Assembly: GCF_037646455.1 (NCBI RefSeq)
Contig: NZ_JBBIXN010000008.1
Span: forward strand, 1-64,000
Reading direction: 5' to 3'
Source: Draconibacterium mangrovi_A
Lineage (GTDB): Bacteria > Bacteroidota > Bacteroidia > Bacteroidales > Prolixibacteraceae
DNA: 64,000 bases
Below the pieces are notes generated by a model, which ran no database searches, was not told where the DNA came from, and was given only the letters and a program-made list of their open reading frames with translations. Positions 25,859 to 33,197 of the stretch are shown piece by piece (position 1 is the stretch's first letter; each line of letters opens with the position of its first letter). Position numbers and translations under genes: made by a program.

Positions 25859-26962
25859 GTGAATACTGAACCTGACGATTGGACAAATTTAGAAAAGCGA
25901 CTAAACGCAATAGACACCCTTACTAACGTTTATAAAAAACTTGAAGCGCAAGGATTGTCCCACATCCAGATTGTTAAAAAATTAAAAGAAATAACGAATA
26001 AGCACAATGTCCCAATTGAATTACTTTACGAAGTTATTGGATATCCTGACGGTTACAACGACAATGTGGAAGAAATTGAGGGATTAACTATTGAGGCACT
26101 TAGTGAAATTGAATTGGATGAAGGACAAGAAATTAATGTTGAAACTGAAGATGTTGAATTTATTTTTGAAAATTTAATATCTCATTATCGAGGATCTGGA
26201 ATAAGCAAAAACAAGGAGAAGGGACGAATTTTGAATATTGTTCATCGTTCAGGGAAAAAAATCTCTGAAGACTATTTAGATCATTTACTCCATAAGAAAA
26301 ACTCCAAAGGGGATTCAAGAAAATTCTTAAGCAAAATTTTATTTGTACTTTCCTTTTTATTATCAATTGCGGCTATAGGAGTTACTGTATTTGAGATAAT
26401 AGATGTGGGTATATTTAACGCTGTGGATTATTATCTTTTTGATTCTCTATATGTTCTTCTATCAATTTTTGGGGTTTTTTCTCTAGTTCTTTTGGTTCGT
26501 CAACTTGTTTTAAAAAAAATACCTTCAAAACTCACTTCCTGGGGAATTGGAATTTTTATCCTTTGCTGGTTAATTCTAGGGGCGATTGCCATAGGAATAG
26601 AAGGTGAACAACCCTATGTTATATTAATTTTCTTGCCACTAATTTTTATTTTTTATCATTTCGTTCATTCACGCAAACATTCTGAGATCTTGAACGACAA
26701 GGCATTTGCTAATTGTATCGGAAGAAAATTCATTTTAAAGCTAAAATCAGAGTGGTTTAAACTTTCTATCTTAATAGTGATCGTCATATTTTTAATAATG
26801 ATGGGAAGTTACTTAAAAACGCAATCACAAAATGGTAGATATCAAAGGTTTGATGAGAATCAAATTATTGACACAAGAACAGGTAATGTTTATTATATAC
26901 AAAACGATAATAATAGTTGGCCACCATTCGGCAGACCCGATATTCCAAGAGATTTGAAATAA
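25859..26962 (+). CDS. multi-pass membrane protein with acidic N-terminal helical domain, GTG start
   Basis: The 367-residue protein begins with a soluble region (about residues 1-155) of charged helices, including a Myb/HTH-like stretch (GLSHIQIVKKLKEITNKHNV) and a second one (SRGSGISKNKEKGRILNIV-like, ISEDYLDHLLHKK). About five membrane segments follow (from residue 160 to 325) and then a short polar tail. The start is a GTG at 25859; no ATG lies nearer. No family recognised. This is the last gene before the right border of the island. Confidence 0.66.
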   Translation: MNTEPDDWTNLEKRLNAIDTLTNVYKKLEAQGLSHIQIVKKLKEITNKHNVPIELLYEVIGYPDGYNDNVEEIEGLTIEALSEIELDEGQEINVETEDVEFIFENLISHYRGSGISKNKEKGRILNIVHRSGKKISEDYLDHLLHKKNSKGDSRKFLSKILFVLSFLLSIAAIGVTVFEIIDVGIFNAVDYYLFDSLYVLLSIFGVFSLVLLVRQLVLKKIPSKLTSWGIGIFILCWLILGAIAIGIEGEQPYVILIFLPLIFIFYHFVHSRKHSEILNDKAFANCIGRKFILKLKSEWFKLSILIVIVIFLIMMGSYLKTQSQNGRYQRFDENQIIDTRTGNVYYIQNDNNSWPPFGRPDIPRDLK

Positions 26963-27370
26963 GAGAAAAAACAAATAGACACTTACACCAACTACCCCCA
27001 TTTCTGAGCAACCAACCAAAAAAGGAAACTCGAACTGCGAGACCGGGCTATACCTTGCTTTCTGGACTTTTCTCAATTTCCTGTACCAAAGCGACACAAC
27101 TCGTCATTGCCTCCCATATTAAGCAAATTGGCACTTTCTTTCCTCTCTGGTATATTGTTACTCGGAAAGTGAGTTTAACTGTTTAATCGTGTGTATGGTT
27201 AGCAAATAAGAAGATATAAGAAACACGCGAATGTTTGGACAAAACAAAGGGAGGTTGTTCAGGCCTCCCAAAGTGTTCAAATGTTGTAATACGGCAACGC
27301 ATTACTATACAAAGATAGGGAATACTGAAAACACACGAAAATTGAGGAATTTTGAGATTGTTGGCTATAT
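26963..27370. other. gene-poor right end of the island
   Basis: Short open frames here (for example to 27186 on plus and 27183-27416 on minus) have no ribosome-binding site, promoter or protein-like composition and are probably chance. The stretch contains an inverted core of the recurrent element at 27104-27128. Confidence 0.5.
27104..27128 (-). repeat. recurrent intergenic element, inverted right core
   Basis: On the minus strand this reads GCTTAATATGGGAGGCAATGA, nearly the same as the core at 11681-11705, preceded by GAAAGTGCC as at 17171. The left motif on the minus strand is not clear. It is the only copy in reverse orientation. Confidence 0.52.
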
Positions 27371-27380
27371 GCTGACTAAA
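27371..27380 (+). repeat. right-end copy of GCTGACTAAA (candidate arm site)
   Basis: The 10 bases match 7843-7852 exactly and lie 49 bases inside the right repeat. With the three TGACTAA copies near the left end they make a plausible set of recombinase arm sites. Confidence 0.45.
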
Positions 27381-27413
27381 ACAAATAGCGAATAATTCTA
27401 AAATATTCGCTAT
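27378..27413 (-). terminator. island-borne replacement terminator for ssrA
   Basis: ATAGCGAATA (27385-27394) and TATTCGCTAT (27404-27413) form a perfect 10-bp stem. On the minus strand it is followed by TTGTTTT. It lies 23 bases past the tmRNA 3' end in the direction of ssrA transcription, inside the element. Confidence 0.72.
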
Positions 27414-27428
27414 CAATAATTTGCATTA

Positions 27429-27450
27429 TTTAAAAGTGGAGCTGGCGGGA
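27429..27450. repeat. attR: 22-bp direct repeat within the ssrA 3' end
   Basis: Exact match to 7682-7703. Bases 27437-27450 are the last 14 nucleotides of the tmRNA gene. The element side therefore supplies the 3' end that keeps ssrA functional. Confidence 0.88.
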
Positions 27451-27832
27451 GTCGAACCCGCGTCCAAACGAGGAAGCTACAAGCTTTCTACATGCTTATC
27501 TCTGACTTGATTTTCGAACAGCAGCCGGATCAAAGCCACCAACTACTGCCTTAACTCCTTTAAATTCGCAGAAACGCCGGAGCTTCATTTCCGCTAGCTT
27601 CGATTTTTTTGCACCGCCGATTCGGACCGCTTCAAAGCATTAGCATCCGGGCGATGTCTTGTCCCGGCACCTTGTGCCGGAATTAAGCAGTTAACCTACT
27701 ATAATTCGGTTACGCAGCAAGAGCGTAATTATTTTCGCCAATTATGGTTTGATCATTATTTATAAGGGTCAACAACCAAAACCCTGCATGCTTACTTGCC
27801 TCTTCTACCCGCTGTCAAAACCAGTCAGCCCC
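27437..27832 (-). ncRNA. ssrA: transfer-messenger RNA, tag peptide ending GENNYALAA
   Basis: On the minus strand the gene begins GGGGCTGACTGGTTTTGACA and ends GCGGGTTCGACTCCCGCCAG followed by CTCCA. The acceptor strands GGGGCT and AGCTCC pair. The tag reading frame GENNYALAA then TAA is at 27739-27710, typical of Bacteroidota. CCA is not encoded. The 396-base length is normal. It rescues stalled ribosomes with SmpB and tags the peptides for proteolysis. The island is inserted at its 3' end, yet the gene remains complete. Confidence 0.97.
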
Positions 27833-27846
27833 ATAGAAAAGTGCCG

Positions 27847-27854
27847 CAAATATA
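27847..27854 (-). promoter_or_regulatory. ssrA promoter -7 box
   Basis: On the minus strand TATATTTG is an exact match to TAnnTTTG and ends 14 bases before the mature 5' end. No clear TTTG is present 19 bases upstream, so only the -7 element is supported. Confidence 0.6.
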
Positions 27855-27908
27855 AGAAAATCTATTTGTTCTCTACATCCTTTCAACGTATTCGCTGATA
27901 GGTGTGTT

Positions 27909-28778
27909 TCAAAGTTCGCCGGCAAATTCTTTCAACCAGCCTTTTAGTTCGTCGCCAATTTCAGGGTCGTTCAGGCCAAATTCGATATTGGTTTTCAGAA
28001 ATCCCAGTTTGTTTCCAATATCGTAACGTTTGCCCTTGAACTTCAATCCGAACATCGGATGATTCTTCACCATTTCGCGCATGGCATCGGTTAACTGAAT
28101 TTCGTTGTTTTTTCCCGGCTCCGTAGTTTCGAGGTAACTAAATATTTCAGGGGTAAAAAGATAGCGACTCGCCACCGCAAGATTCGAAGGTGCTTCTTCA
28201 AAAGATGGTTTTTCGATCCAGTTTTTGGCACGAATCACATTCTCCGAAACCGCATCACCATCAACTACTCCGTAGCGACTAACCAATTCGGGTTTAACTT
28301 CTTCCAAAGCAATTACCGATCCTTTTTGCTGCTTATAAACATCGATTAGTTGTTTAGTCACCGGCCCGTTCTCGCTTTGAACCAGGGTGTCGCCAAGAAG
28401 AATCACAAATGGTTCGTTCCCAACATGATGTTTGGCATGCAGGATGGCATCACCAAGGCCATTCATTTCTTTTTGCCACACAAAATGAATGTTGGCCATT
28501 TCTGAGATCGCTTTGATTTTTTCAAGCATTTCGAGGTTATTCTTTTTTTCCAAAGTCTCCTCCAGAATGGGACTCCTGTCAAAGTGCTCCTCAATCGCGC
28601 GTTTCCCTTTCCCGATGATCATCAGAATATCGGTTATTCCACTTTCAACTGCTTCTTCCACCACATATTGAATCACGGGTGTATCTATAATCGGAATCAT
28701 TTCCTTTGGCGACGATTTGGTGGCCGGTAAAAACCGGGTGCCATAACCTGCTGCAGGAATTACTGCTTTCTTAACCAT
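27909..28778 (-). CDS. galU: UTP--glucose-1-phosphate uridylyltransferase
   Basis: The 289-residue enzyme makes UDP-glucose from UTP and glucose-1-phosphate in the cytosol. The nucleotide-binding signature AAGYGTRFLPATKSSPKEM is at residues 9-27, with the family's VVEEAVESGI and later FVILLGDTLV and NWIEKPSFEEAPS. It is complete. Its start lies 2 bases after the glucuronokinase-like gene, so the two are translated as neighbours in one transcript and may share a nucleotide-sugar pathway. Confidence 0.96.
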   Translation of the reverse strand: MVKKAVIPAAGYGTRFLPATKSSPKEMIPIIDTPVIQYVVEEAVESGITDILMIIGKGKRAIEEHFDRSPILEETLEKKNNLEMLEKIKAISEMANIHFVWQKEMNGLGDAILHAKHHVGNEPFVILLGDTLVQSENGPVTKQLIDVYKQQKGSVIALEEVKPELVSRYGVVDGDAVSENVIRAKNWIEKPSFEEAPSNLAVASRYLFTPEIFSYLETTEPGKNNEIQLTDAMREMVKNHPMFGLKFKGKRYDIGNKLGFLKTNIEFGLNDPEIGDELKGWLKEFAGEL

Positions 28779-28780
28779 TT

Positions 28781-29782
28781 TTACTTGTTAACTATCTTCG
28801 GTTTTATCACTTCTATTTCTTTTTTGGCCAGTGCATTGGTGAGTTTGCGGAACATGGTTTCATCGGTATAAGTTCCGATAATTGCACCACCTGAACCTGT
28901 GAATTTTGCTGAAGCACCAACCGAGCGCGCGGTTTCAACCATTTCGATATTACCACTTGAAATTGGAACCAGACTCCGGCGAAGATCAAAATTCTGGTTG
29001 ATAAGATCGTGAATGGCCTGTTGATCGTTGTTATGCAAGGCCGCACAATAAGAATCGGTCAGGCTGATCCATTTATCCATGGCTTCCAATACCACTTTTT
29101 CGCCGATGTTATAACGTGCTCGCAGGTTGTTGTGCACCACCTCGGTACCTTCCGAAAGATTTTTCCTGAAGGCGATGTACATATTTTTAAAACTTTCGGC
29201 TTTTAGCACTTCGTAATTTCCGTAACCTTGCTTTTCCATTGTGGTTTTATTGAAATCCATCAAAACAGGTTTTTCAAATGCCTGTGCCACCCTGTCTTGC
29301 AATCCGGCTGCAATTCCTAGTTCTTCGGTTTCAACACTTAATACCAGGTTAGCCATAATTGCCTTTGGAATTTCAACACCATAAAACGACATCAATGCCT
29401 TCATACATGAAGTGATGATGGCACTTGATCCTGCCAGCCCCAAACGTAAAGGAATATTTGAGTGGTAACGGATTGTAAAATTGCGTTTATCCAATTTGAT
29501 GTCTTTTCGCTGGCAGTATTCGTAAAAAACTTTGATCGTACCTTTCAGTAAACGAATTCCGCCGTAATATCCTTTCAGGTTCACATTATCGACTAAATGT
29601 TTGATACTGTCAAACGAAGTAATATCCATTCCCTGCGGGTAGATCTTCAGCTCGGGAGAATGGTACAACTGAACACTTGCCTTGAAATTTGAAAACAAGA
29701 AGGCTATGGTTTTTCCAAAATATCCATCCGACGGATTTCCAATTACGGCTGCCCTCGGATAGGACTGGGTTTCAATAATCAT
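28781..29782 (-). CDS. glucuronokinase-like GHMP sugar kinase
   Basis: The 333-residue protein carries the GHMP ATP loop at 110-124 (IPLRLGLAGSSAIITS) and the C-terminal KFTGSGGAIIG. Over its length it resembles plant glucuronokinase: VIGNPSDGYFGKTIAF near the N-terminus, GYYGGIRLL, AAGLQDRVAQ, and NFDLRR. That enzyme phosphorylates D-glucuronate at C1. With galU next door, or a promiscuous pyrophosphorylase, it could feed UDP-glucuronate. Galacturonate or another sugar remains possible. It lies in a minus-strand set with galU and an acyl-CoA synthetase. Confidence 0.82.
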   Translation of the reverse strand: MIIETQSYPRAAVIGNPSDGYFGKTIAFLFSNFKASVQLYHSPELKIYPQGMDITSFDSIKHLVDNVNLKGYYGGIRLLKGTIKVFYEYCQRKDIKLDKRNFTIRYHSNIPLRLGLAGSSAIITSCMKALMSFYGVEIPKAIMANLVLSVETEELGIAAGLQDRVAQAFEKPVLMDFNKTTMEKQGYGNYEVLKAESFKNMYIAFRKNLSEGTEVVHNNLRARYNIGEKVVLEAMDKWISLTDSYCAALHNNDQQAIHDLINQNFDLRRSLVPISSGNIEMVETARSVGASAKFTGSGGAIIGTYTDETMFRKLTNALAKKEIEVIKPKIVNK

Positions 29783-29804
29783 TTTCTGCTTTTTGCCGGC
29801 AAAG

Positions 29805-31709
29805 TTATTTATTCCACGCTTTTATGGCCGATAAATTCATATCATTTTCAATATTTTTTGCCGCCGGTGTATACAGGAACTCGAGTTCTTTGGCAAATCC
29901 TTCAGTTACCTTTCCTCGCACCATTTTCATGGTAGCATTCAACATTTTATTATCGGCAGTAAATGCATAAGGCAAAATAGCTACTGTGGCAGGCAGCCAG
30001 CGCTCAGGAAACATCCCTTCAAATTTTCCGCCTTTTTTATATTCCTGAATCTCCTGCTTTATAATTTCAATGGATGCACTATCGCCTTCAGGTGTTCCCT
30101 TTTCGATGCCTCGGTTTTTCAACTCGCGGTTTATTGCTTCCATATCCGGAACTACCATTCCAACGGTGTAAGGATTCTGGTTGTTGTATAGCATTACCTG
30201 CTGCATAAAAGGAGACTGATCGACCATGGCTTCCTCGATTCCTTCAGGGCTGTATTTTTCACCGTCGTTTCCGATCAGTAAACTTTTAAACCGCCCGAGC
30301 ACATAAAGGAATCCATCTTCACCCATGTAGCCCATATCGCCGGTATGTAACCAGCCATTTTTTAAAGTTTCGGCCGTGGCATCAGGATTATTCCAGTAGC
30401 CGAGCATTACATTGTCGCCTTTAATTACAATCTCGCCCTTTTGTCCGGTAGAAAGCTCTTTGCCATCCTCATCCAAAATTTTCAATTCGAGGTCTTTTAC
30501 CAGTTTCCCCGACGAACCAAATTTAACATCGTGAGGTACATTCGAAGAAATAACCGGTGATGCTTCCGTTAAACCGTAACCCTGGCAGATGGGCATACCA
30601 ATGGCATAGAAATATTTCTGCAATTCAACATCGAGTAAAGCTCCTCCACCGATAAAGAATTCCATGTTTCCTCCAAAACCCTCACGAATTTTCTTGAACA
30701 GGATCGTATCAAAAATCCAATAGAGCGGCTTCAGGAAAAAGCGAAATCCTTTTCCGCGGTTATTACCGTATCCATTATGTGCGTATGCCACCTTCAACGC
30801 AAATTTGTACAGACTGAACAGTGTTTTTCCTTTTTTACGTATTCCGGCTTCTATGTTTTTTCTGAATGTTTTGGAGTAGGCTGGCACACTCATCATCAGC
30901 GATGGCTTAATTTCCTGAATATTTTTTGGGATATTTTTAAGTGTTTCAAGCGGTGTCTTCCCCACCTCAACCGATGCGATACTGGCTCCCTTGTACATAA
31001 AAACATAAAGACAAGTAGTATGTGCAAATGCGTGATCCCATGGAAGAATCGCCAGCGTGATCCAGTCCGTTTTCAGGTGCATCAACGAGTTCGACTGAAC
31101 AACATTGGCTGCGTAATTCAGGTGCGACAACATAATTCCTTTAGGATCTGCTGTGGTGCCCGATGTGTACGAAATATTAGCGACATCGTTGGGTTGAACT
31201 GCTTTCCAAACTGCCTCCACTTTTTCAGGATTTTCCTTCCGGTATTTGGCGCCCTCTTTGAGCAGTTCACGGTAATCGAGATCATTTTCTCCGGGATTAT
31301 CTTTGCCGTCGAGGTAGATCACTTTCTCAAGATCGGGAAGTTCACTGCGAATAGCTTCAACCTTATGAGCATGCTGAGCAGAAACAAAAATATACTTGGC
31401 CCCGCTGTGCTGCAAGCGAAAAGCCAGTTCATTATTCTGCAAACGTATCGAAAGTGGTACATTTGTACCACCTGCATATAACATCCCAAGTTCACTGATT
31501 ATCCAATCGTTTCGGCCATCAGCGATCAAACCCGAGCGTTCGCCCTTTTTGTAACCCATTTTAATGAGCCCGGCGGCAAGGTCTAAAACTTTTTCGTGAG
31601 TTTCTTTGTAGGTAGTTCCAACGTACTTATCAGTTGTTTTCTCCCATAAGTAAAAATTGTCGGGGTAATTTGCTACGGCAGTTTCGAATAGTTCAATAAT
31701 GGTTTTCAT
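29805..31709 (-). CDS. long-chain fatty acid--CoA ligase (AMP-forming)
   Basis: The 634-residue adenylate-forming enzyme contains the P-loop-like ISYTSGTTADPKG near residue 180, the GYGLTEASPVISSN motif and the WLHTGDMGYMGEDGFLYVLGR hinge region read in parts (HTGDMGY; LGRFKSLLI). It activates fatty acids with ATP and CoA at the inner membrane. The length fits the bacterial FadD/AMP-binding class with a long C-terminal domain. It is the first gene of the minus-strand set with the GHMP kinase (22 bases downstream) and galU, which share no obvious pathway with it. Confidence 0.93.
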   Translation of the reverse strand: MKTIIELFETAVANYPDNFYLWEKTTDKYVGTTYKETHEKVLDLAAGLIKMGYKKGERSGLIADGRNDWIISELGMLYAGGTNVPLSIRLQNNELAFRLQHSGAKYIFVSAQHAHKVEAIRSELPDLEKVIYLDGKDNPGENDLDYRELLKEGAKYRKENPEKVEAVWKAVQPNDVANISYTSGTTADPKGIMLSHLNYAANVVQSNSLMHLKTDWITLAILPWDHAFAHTTCLYVFMYKGASIASVEVGKTPLETLKNIPKNIQEIKPSLMMSVPAYSKTFRKNIEAGIRKKGKTLFSLYKFALKVAYAHNGYGNNRGKGFRFFLKPLYWIFDTILFKKIREGFGGNMEFFIGGGALLDVELQKYFYAIGMPICQGYGLTEASPVISSNVPHDVKFGSSGKLVKDLELKILDEDGKELSTGQKGEIVIKGDNVMLGYWNNPDATAETLKNGWLHTGDMGYMGEDGFLYVLGRFKSLLIGNDGEKYSPEGIEEAMVDQSPFMQQVMLYNNQNPYTVGMVVPDMEAINRELKNRGIEKGTPEGDSASIEIIKQEIQEYKKGGKFEGMFPERWLPATVAILPYAFTADNKMLNATMKMVRGKVTEGFAKELEFLYTPAAKNIENDMNLSAIKAWNK

Positions 31710-31848
31710 AAGAGCTGCTCAGTTTTAGTTCATAATTAAACACAAGGACAATTACTTGGCAAGTTAAACTTACGTTTTTTTGAATAAAATATTCAAACAG
31801 CTTAAGTTAAAAATTGAAAAAACAGATCGGGTAAAAGTGTCCGGTCAT

Positions 31849-31872
31849 AAAAAATGCCCTTTCGGGCATTTT
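31849..31872 (-). terminator. rho-independent terminator after galM
   Basis: AAAATGCCC and GGGCATTTT form a 9-bp stem with loop TTTC (31851-31872). Read on the minus strand it ends in TTTTTT. It lies just 5 bases after the galM stop. Confidence 0.82.
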
Positions 31873-31876
31873 CAGT

Positions 31877-32914
31877 TTAATCAGTTATAAACTTATAAAC
31901 GGTTTTCTCGCCATACAATTCGCCCGGTTTAAGCAGCGTTGTTGGAAATTTCGGGTGATGCACAGAATCGGGGAAATGTTGTGTTTCCAAAGCTACTCCT
32001 GAATACTTTCCAAATTTTTTCTTGCCGTCGATCTCCAGTTCAGGAATCCAGTAACCGGTATAAACCTGCATCCCGGGTTGTGTGGTATACACTTCCACTT
32101 TTCTGCCGCTTTTTTCTTCGTACAGCGCACCAATATATTCCAGTTCACCAGGTTCATTATCGAAAACATAGTTGTCGTCGTAACCGGTCTCCAGCCCGGC
32201 AGCACCAAATTTTCGAGGTGTGTTGAAATCGTAATCCGTACCTACCACCGGAACAATTTTTCCTGTTGGGATCTGATCAACCATTTCGGTCATTTTTGTA
32301 GCAGTAAGTTCCAACTCGTGGTTCAATATATTTTCCTTAAAACCGGTAAGGTTAAAATAGGTGTGGTTGGTAAGGTTTACAACCGTTGTTTCATCCGTTT
32401 CCGCGTAATACTGAATACCTAGTTCGTTTTCTTCGTTCAAAGTATAAATGCAGGTCACTTTCAAATTGCCCGGATAATTTTCCTCTCCGTCTACACTCAA
32501 ATAAGTCAGTTTTACACCGACTTCAGTTTCATTTTCAAGAATTTCGGCGTCAAACATTTTTTTGTCGAAACCAACATTTCCCCCATGCAGGTGATTAGGA
32601 CCGTTATTGATAGCCATTTTATATTTCTTGCCTTCAATCTCCAGATCGCCACCGGCAATACGGTTTCCAAAACGACCGATGATGGCACCAAAATACGGGT
32701 AACTTCCCAGGTATTCATCGCTCAGGTAATCATCCAGTTTATCGAAACCACAGACAATATTATCGATGCCGCCATTTTTATTGGGCATATCAATCGAGGC
32801 TACAAGCGCACCGTAGTTGCTTATTTTTATGGTTATGTTATCGTTGCTGAGTGTAAAAAGTTTTACTTCCGATCCATCCGCCAGTGTTCCAAAAGTTGCT
32901 GATTTAATTTTCAT
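31877..32914 (-). CDS. galM: aldose 1-epimerase (galactose mutarotase)
   Basis: The enzyme interconverts the alpha and beta anomers of galactose or glucose. Typical blocks are present: NYGALVASIDMPNK, YFGAIIGRFGNRIAGG, NNGPNHLHGG with the catalytic His, VVNLTNHTYFNLTG with the second His, and GVALETQHFPDSVHHP with the catalytic Glu. An in-frame ATG at 32962 exists, but the family start fits MKIKSATFG at 32914; the upstream 16 residues are Asn/Ser-rich. No signal peptide, so cytosolic. It is divergent from the GntR-type gene of the galactose cluster. Confidence 0.95.
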   Translation of the reverse strand: MKIKSATFGTLADGSEVKLFTLSNDNITIKISNYGALVASIDMPNKNGGIDNIVCGFDKLDDYLSDEYLGSYPYFGAIIGRFGNRIAGGDLEIEGKKYKMAINNGPNHLHGGNVGFDKKMFDAEILENETEVGVKLTYLSVDGEENYPGNLKVTCIYTLNEENELGIQYYAETDETTVVNLTNHTYFNLTGFKENILNHELELTATKMTEMVDQIPTGKIVPVVGTDYDFNTPRKFGAAGLETGYDDNYVFDNEPGELEYIGALYEEKSGRKVEVYTTQPGMQVYTGYWIPELEIDGKKKFGKYSGVALETQHFPDSVHHPKFPTTLLKPGELYGEKTVYKFITD

Positions 32915-33170
32915 GTGATTAAAATTGTTTATTTCATTCGAACTTGATATATCGCTATTCATTAAATCAAATATGATACAAATCTCAAATGTAAGCTAAT
33001 TATATTCTAAAAAATATGACGCTGTAAAATAAAATTTGCGATTGTTTATTCGTACCCGAATCCTGCTGTTTCAGCATAAAGATCAAGGTTCTACAAAAAT
33101 GCAAAAAAAGAAAAACCAACTGGTAGGTACAGGTAGTGTTTTAAAGCATGTTTTTATTCCAGGATTCTAC

Positions 33171-33178
33171 TATTTTTG
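33171..33178 (+). promoter_or_regulatory. candidate -7 box for the GntR-type regulator
   Basis: TATTTTTG fits TAnnTTTG and lies 20 bases before the ATG at 33198. It supports that start over the longer in-frame ATG at 33036. The -33 element is unclear. Confidence 0.45.
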
Positions 33179-33197
33179 CATTCATCAAATCAAATTT

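Larger units (their letters stand above)
7682..27450. mobile_element. 19.7-kb integrated island in the 3' end of ssrA
   Basis: A 22-bp direct repeat bounds this segment. The right copy is part of the complete tmRNA gene and the left copy is an isolated fragment of its 3' end. A tyrosine recombinase gene starts 204 bases inside the left repeat. Within the borders the sequence is visibly richer in A/T than the flanks, and gene density and style change: short unknown genes, long spacers, mixed strands. ssrA is a classic integration target. I see no conjugation (tra/mob) or phage structural genes, so it looks like an integrative element that depends on a helper or has decayed. Confidence 0.88.

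Noticed and set aside
26917..27186. 89-codon plus-strand open frame after the last cargo gene
   Set aside because: It starts inside the preceding gene in another frame, has an irregular composition and includes the inverted recurrent repeat core; no ribosome-binding site or promoter.
27183..27416. 77-codon minus-strand open frame beside the right border
   Set aside because: It overlaps the ssrA replacement terminator and the arm-site motif and its translation is Cys/Phe/Ile-rich without pattern; probably chance.
7682..27450. Prophage or conjugative transposon
   Set aside because: No capsid, tail, terminase, relaxase, coupling protein or type IV secretion genes can be recognised; only integrase, HTH and replication-type genes remain.
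32915..32962. Longer start for galM
   Set aside because: The additional 16 residues are Asn/Ser-rich and precede the usual family start MKIKSATFG.
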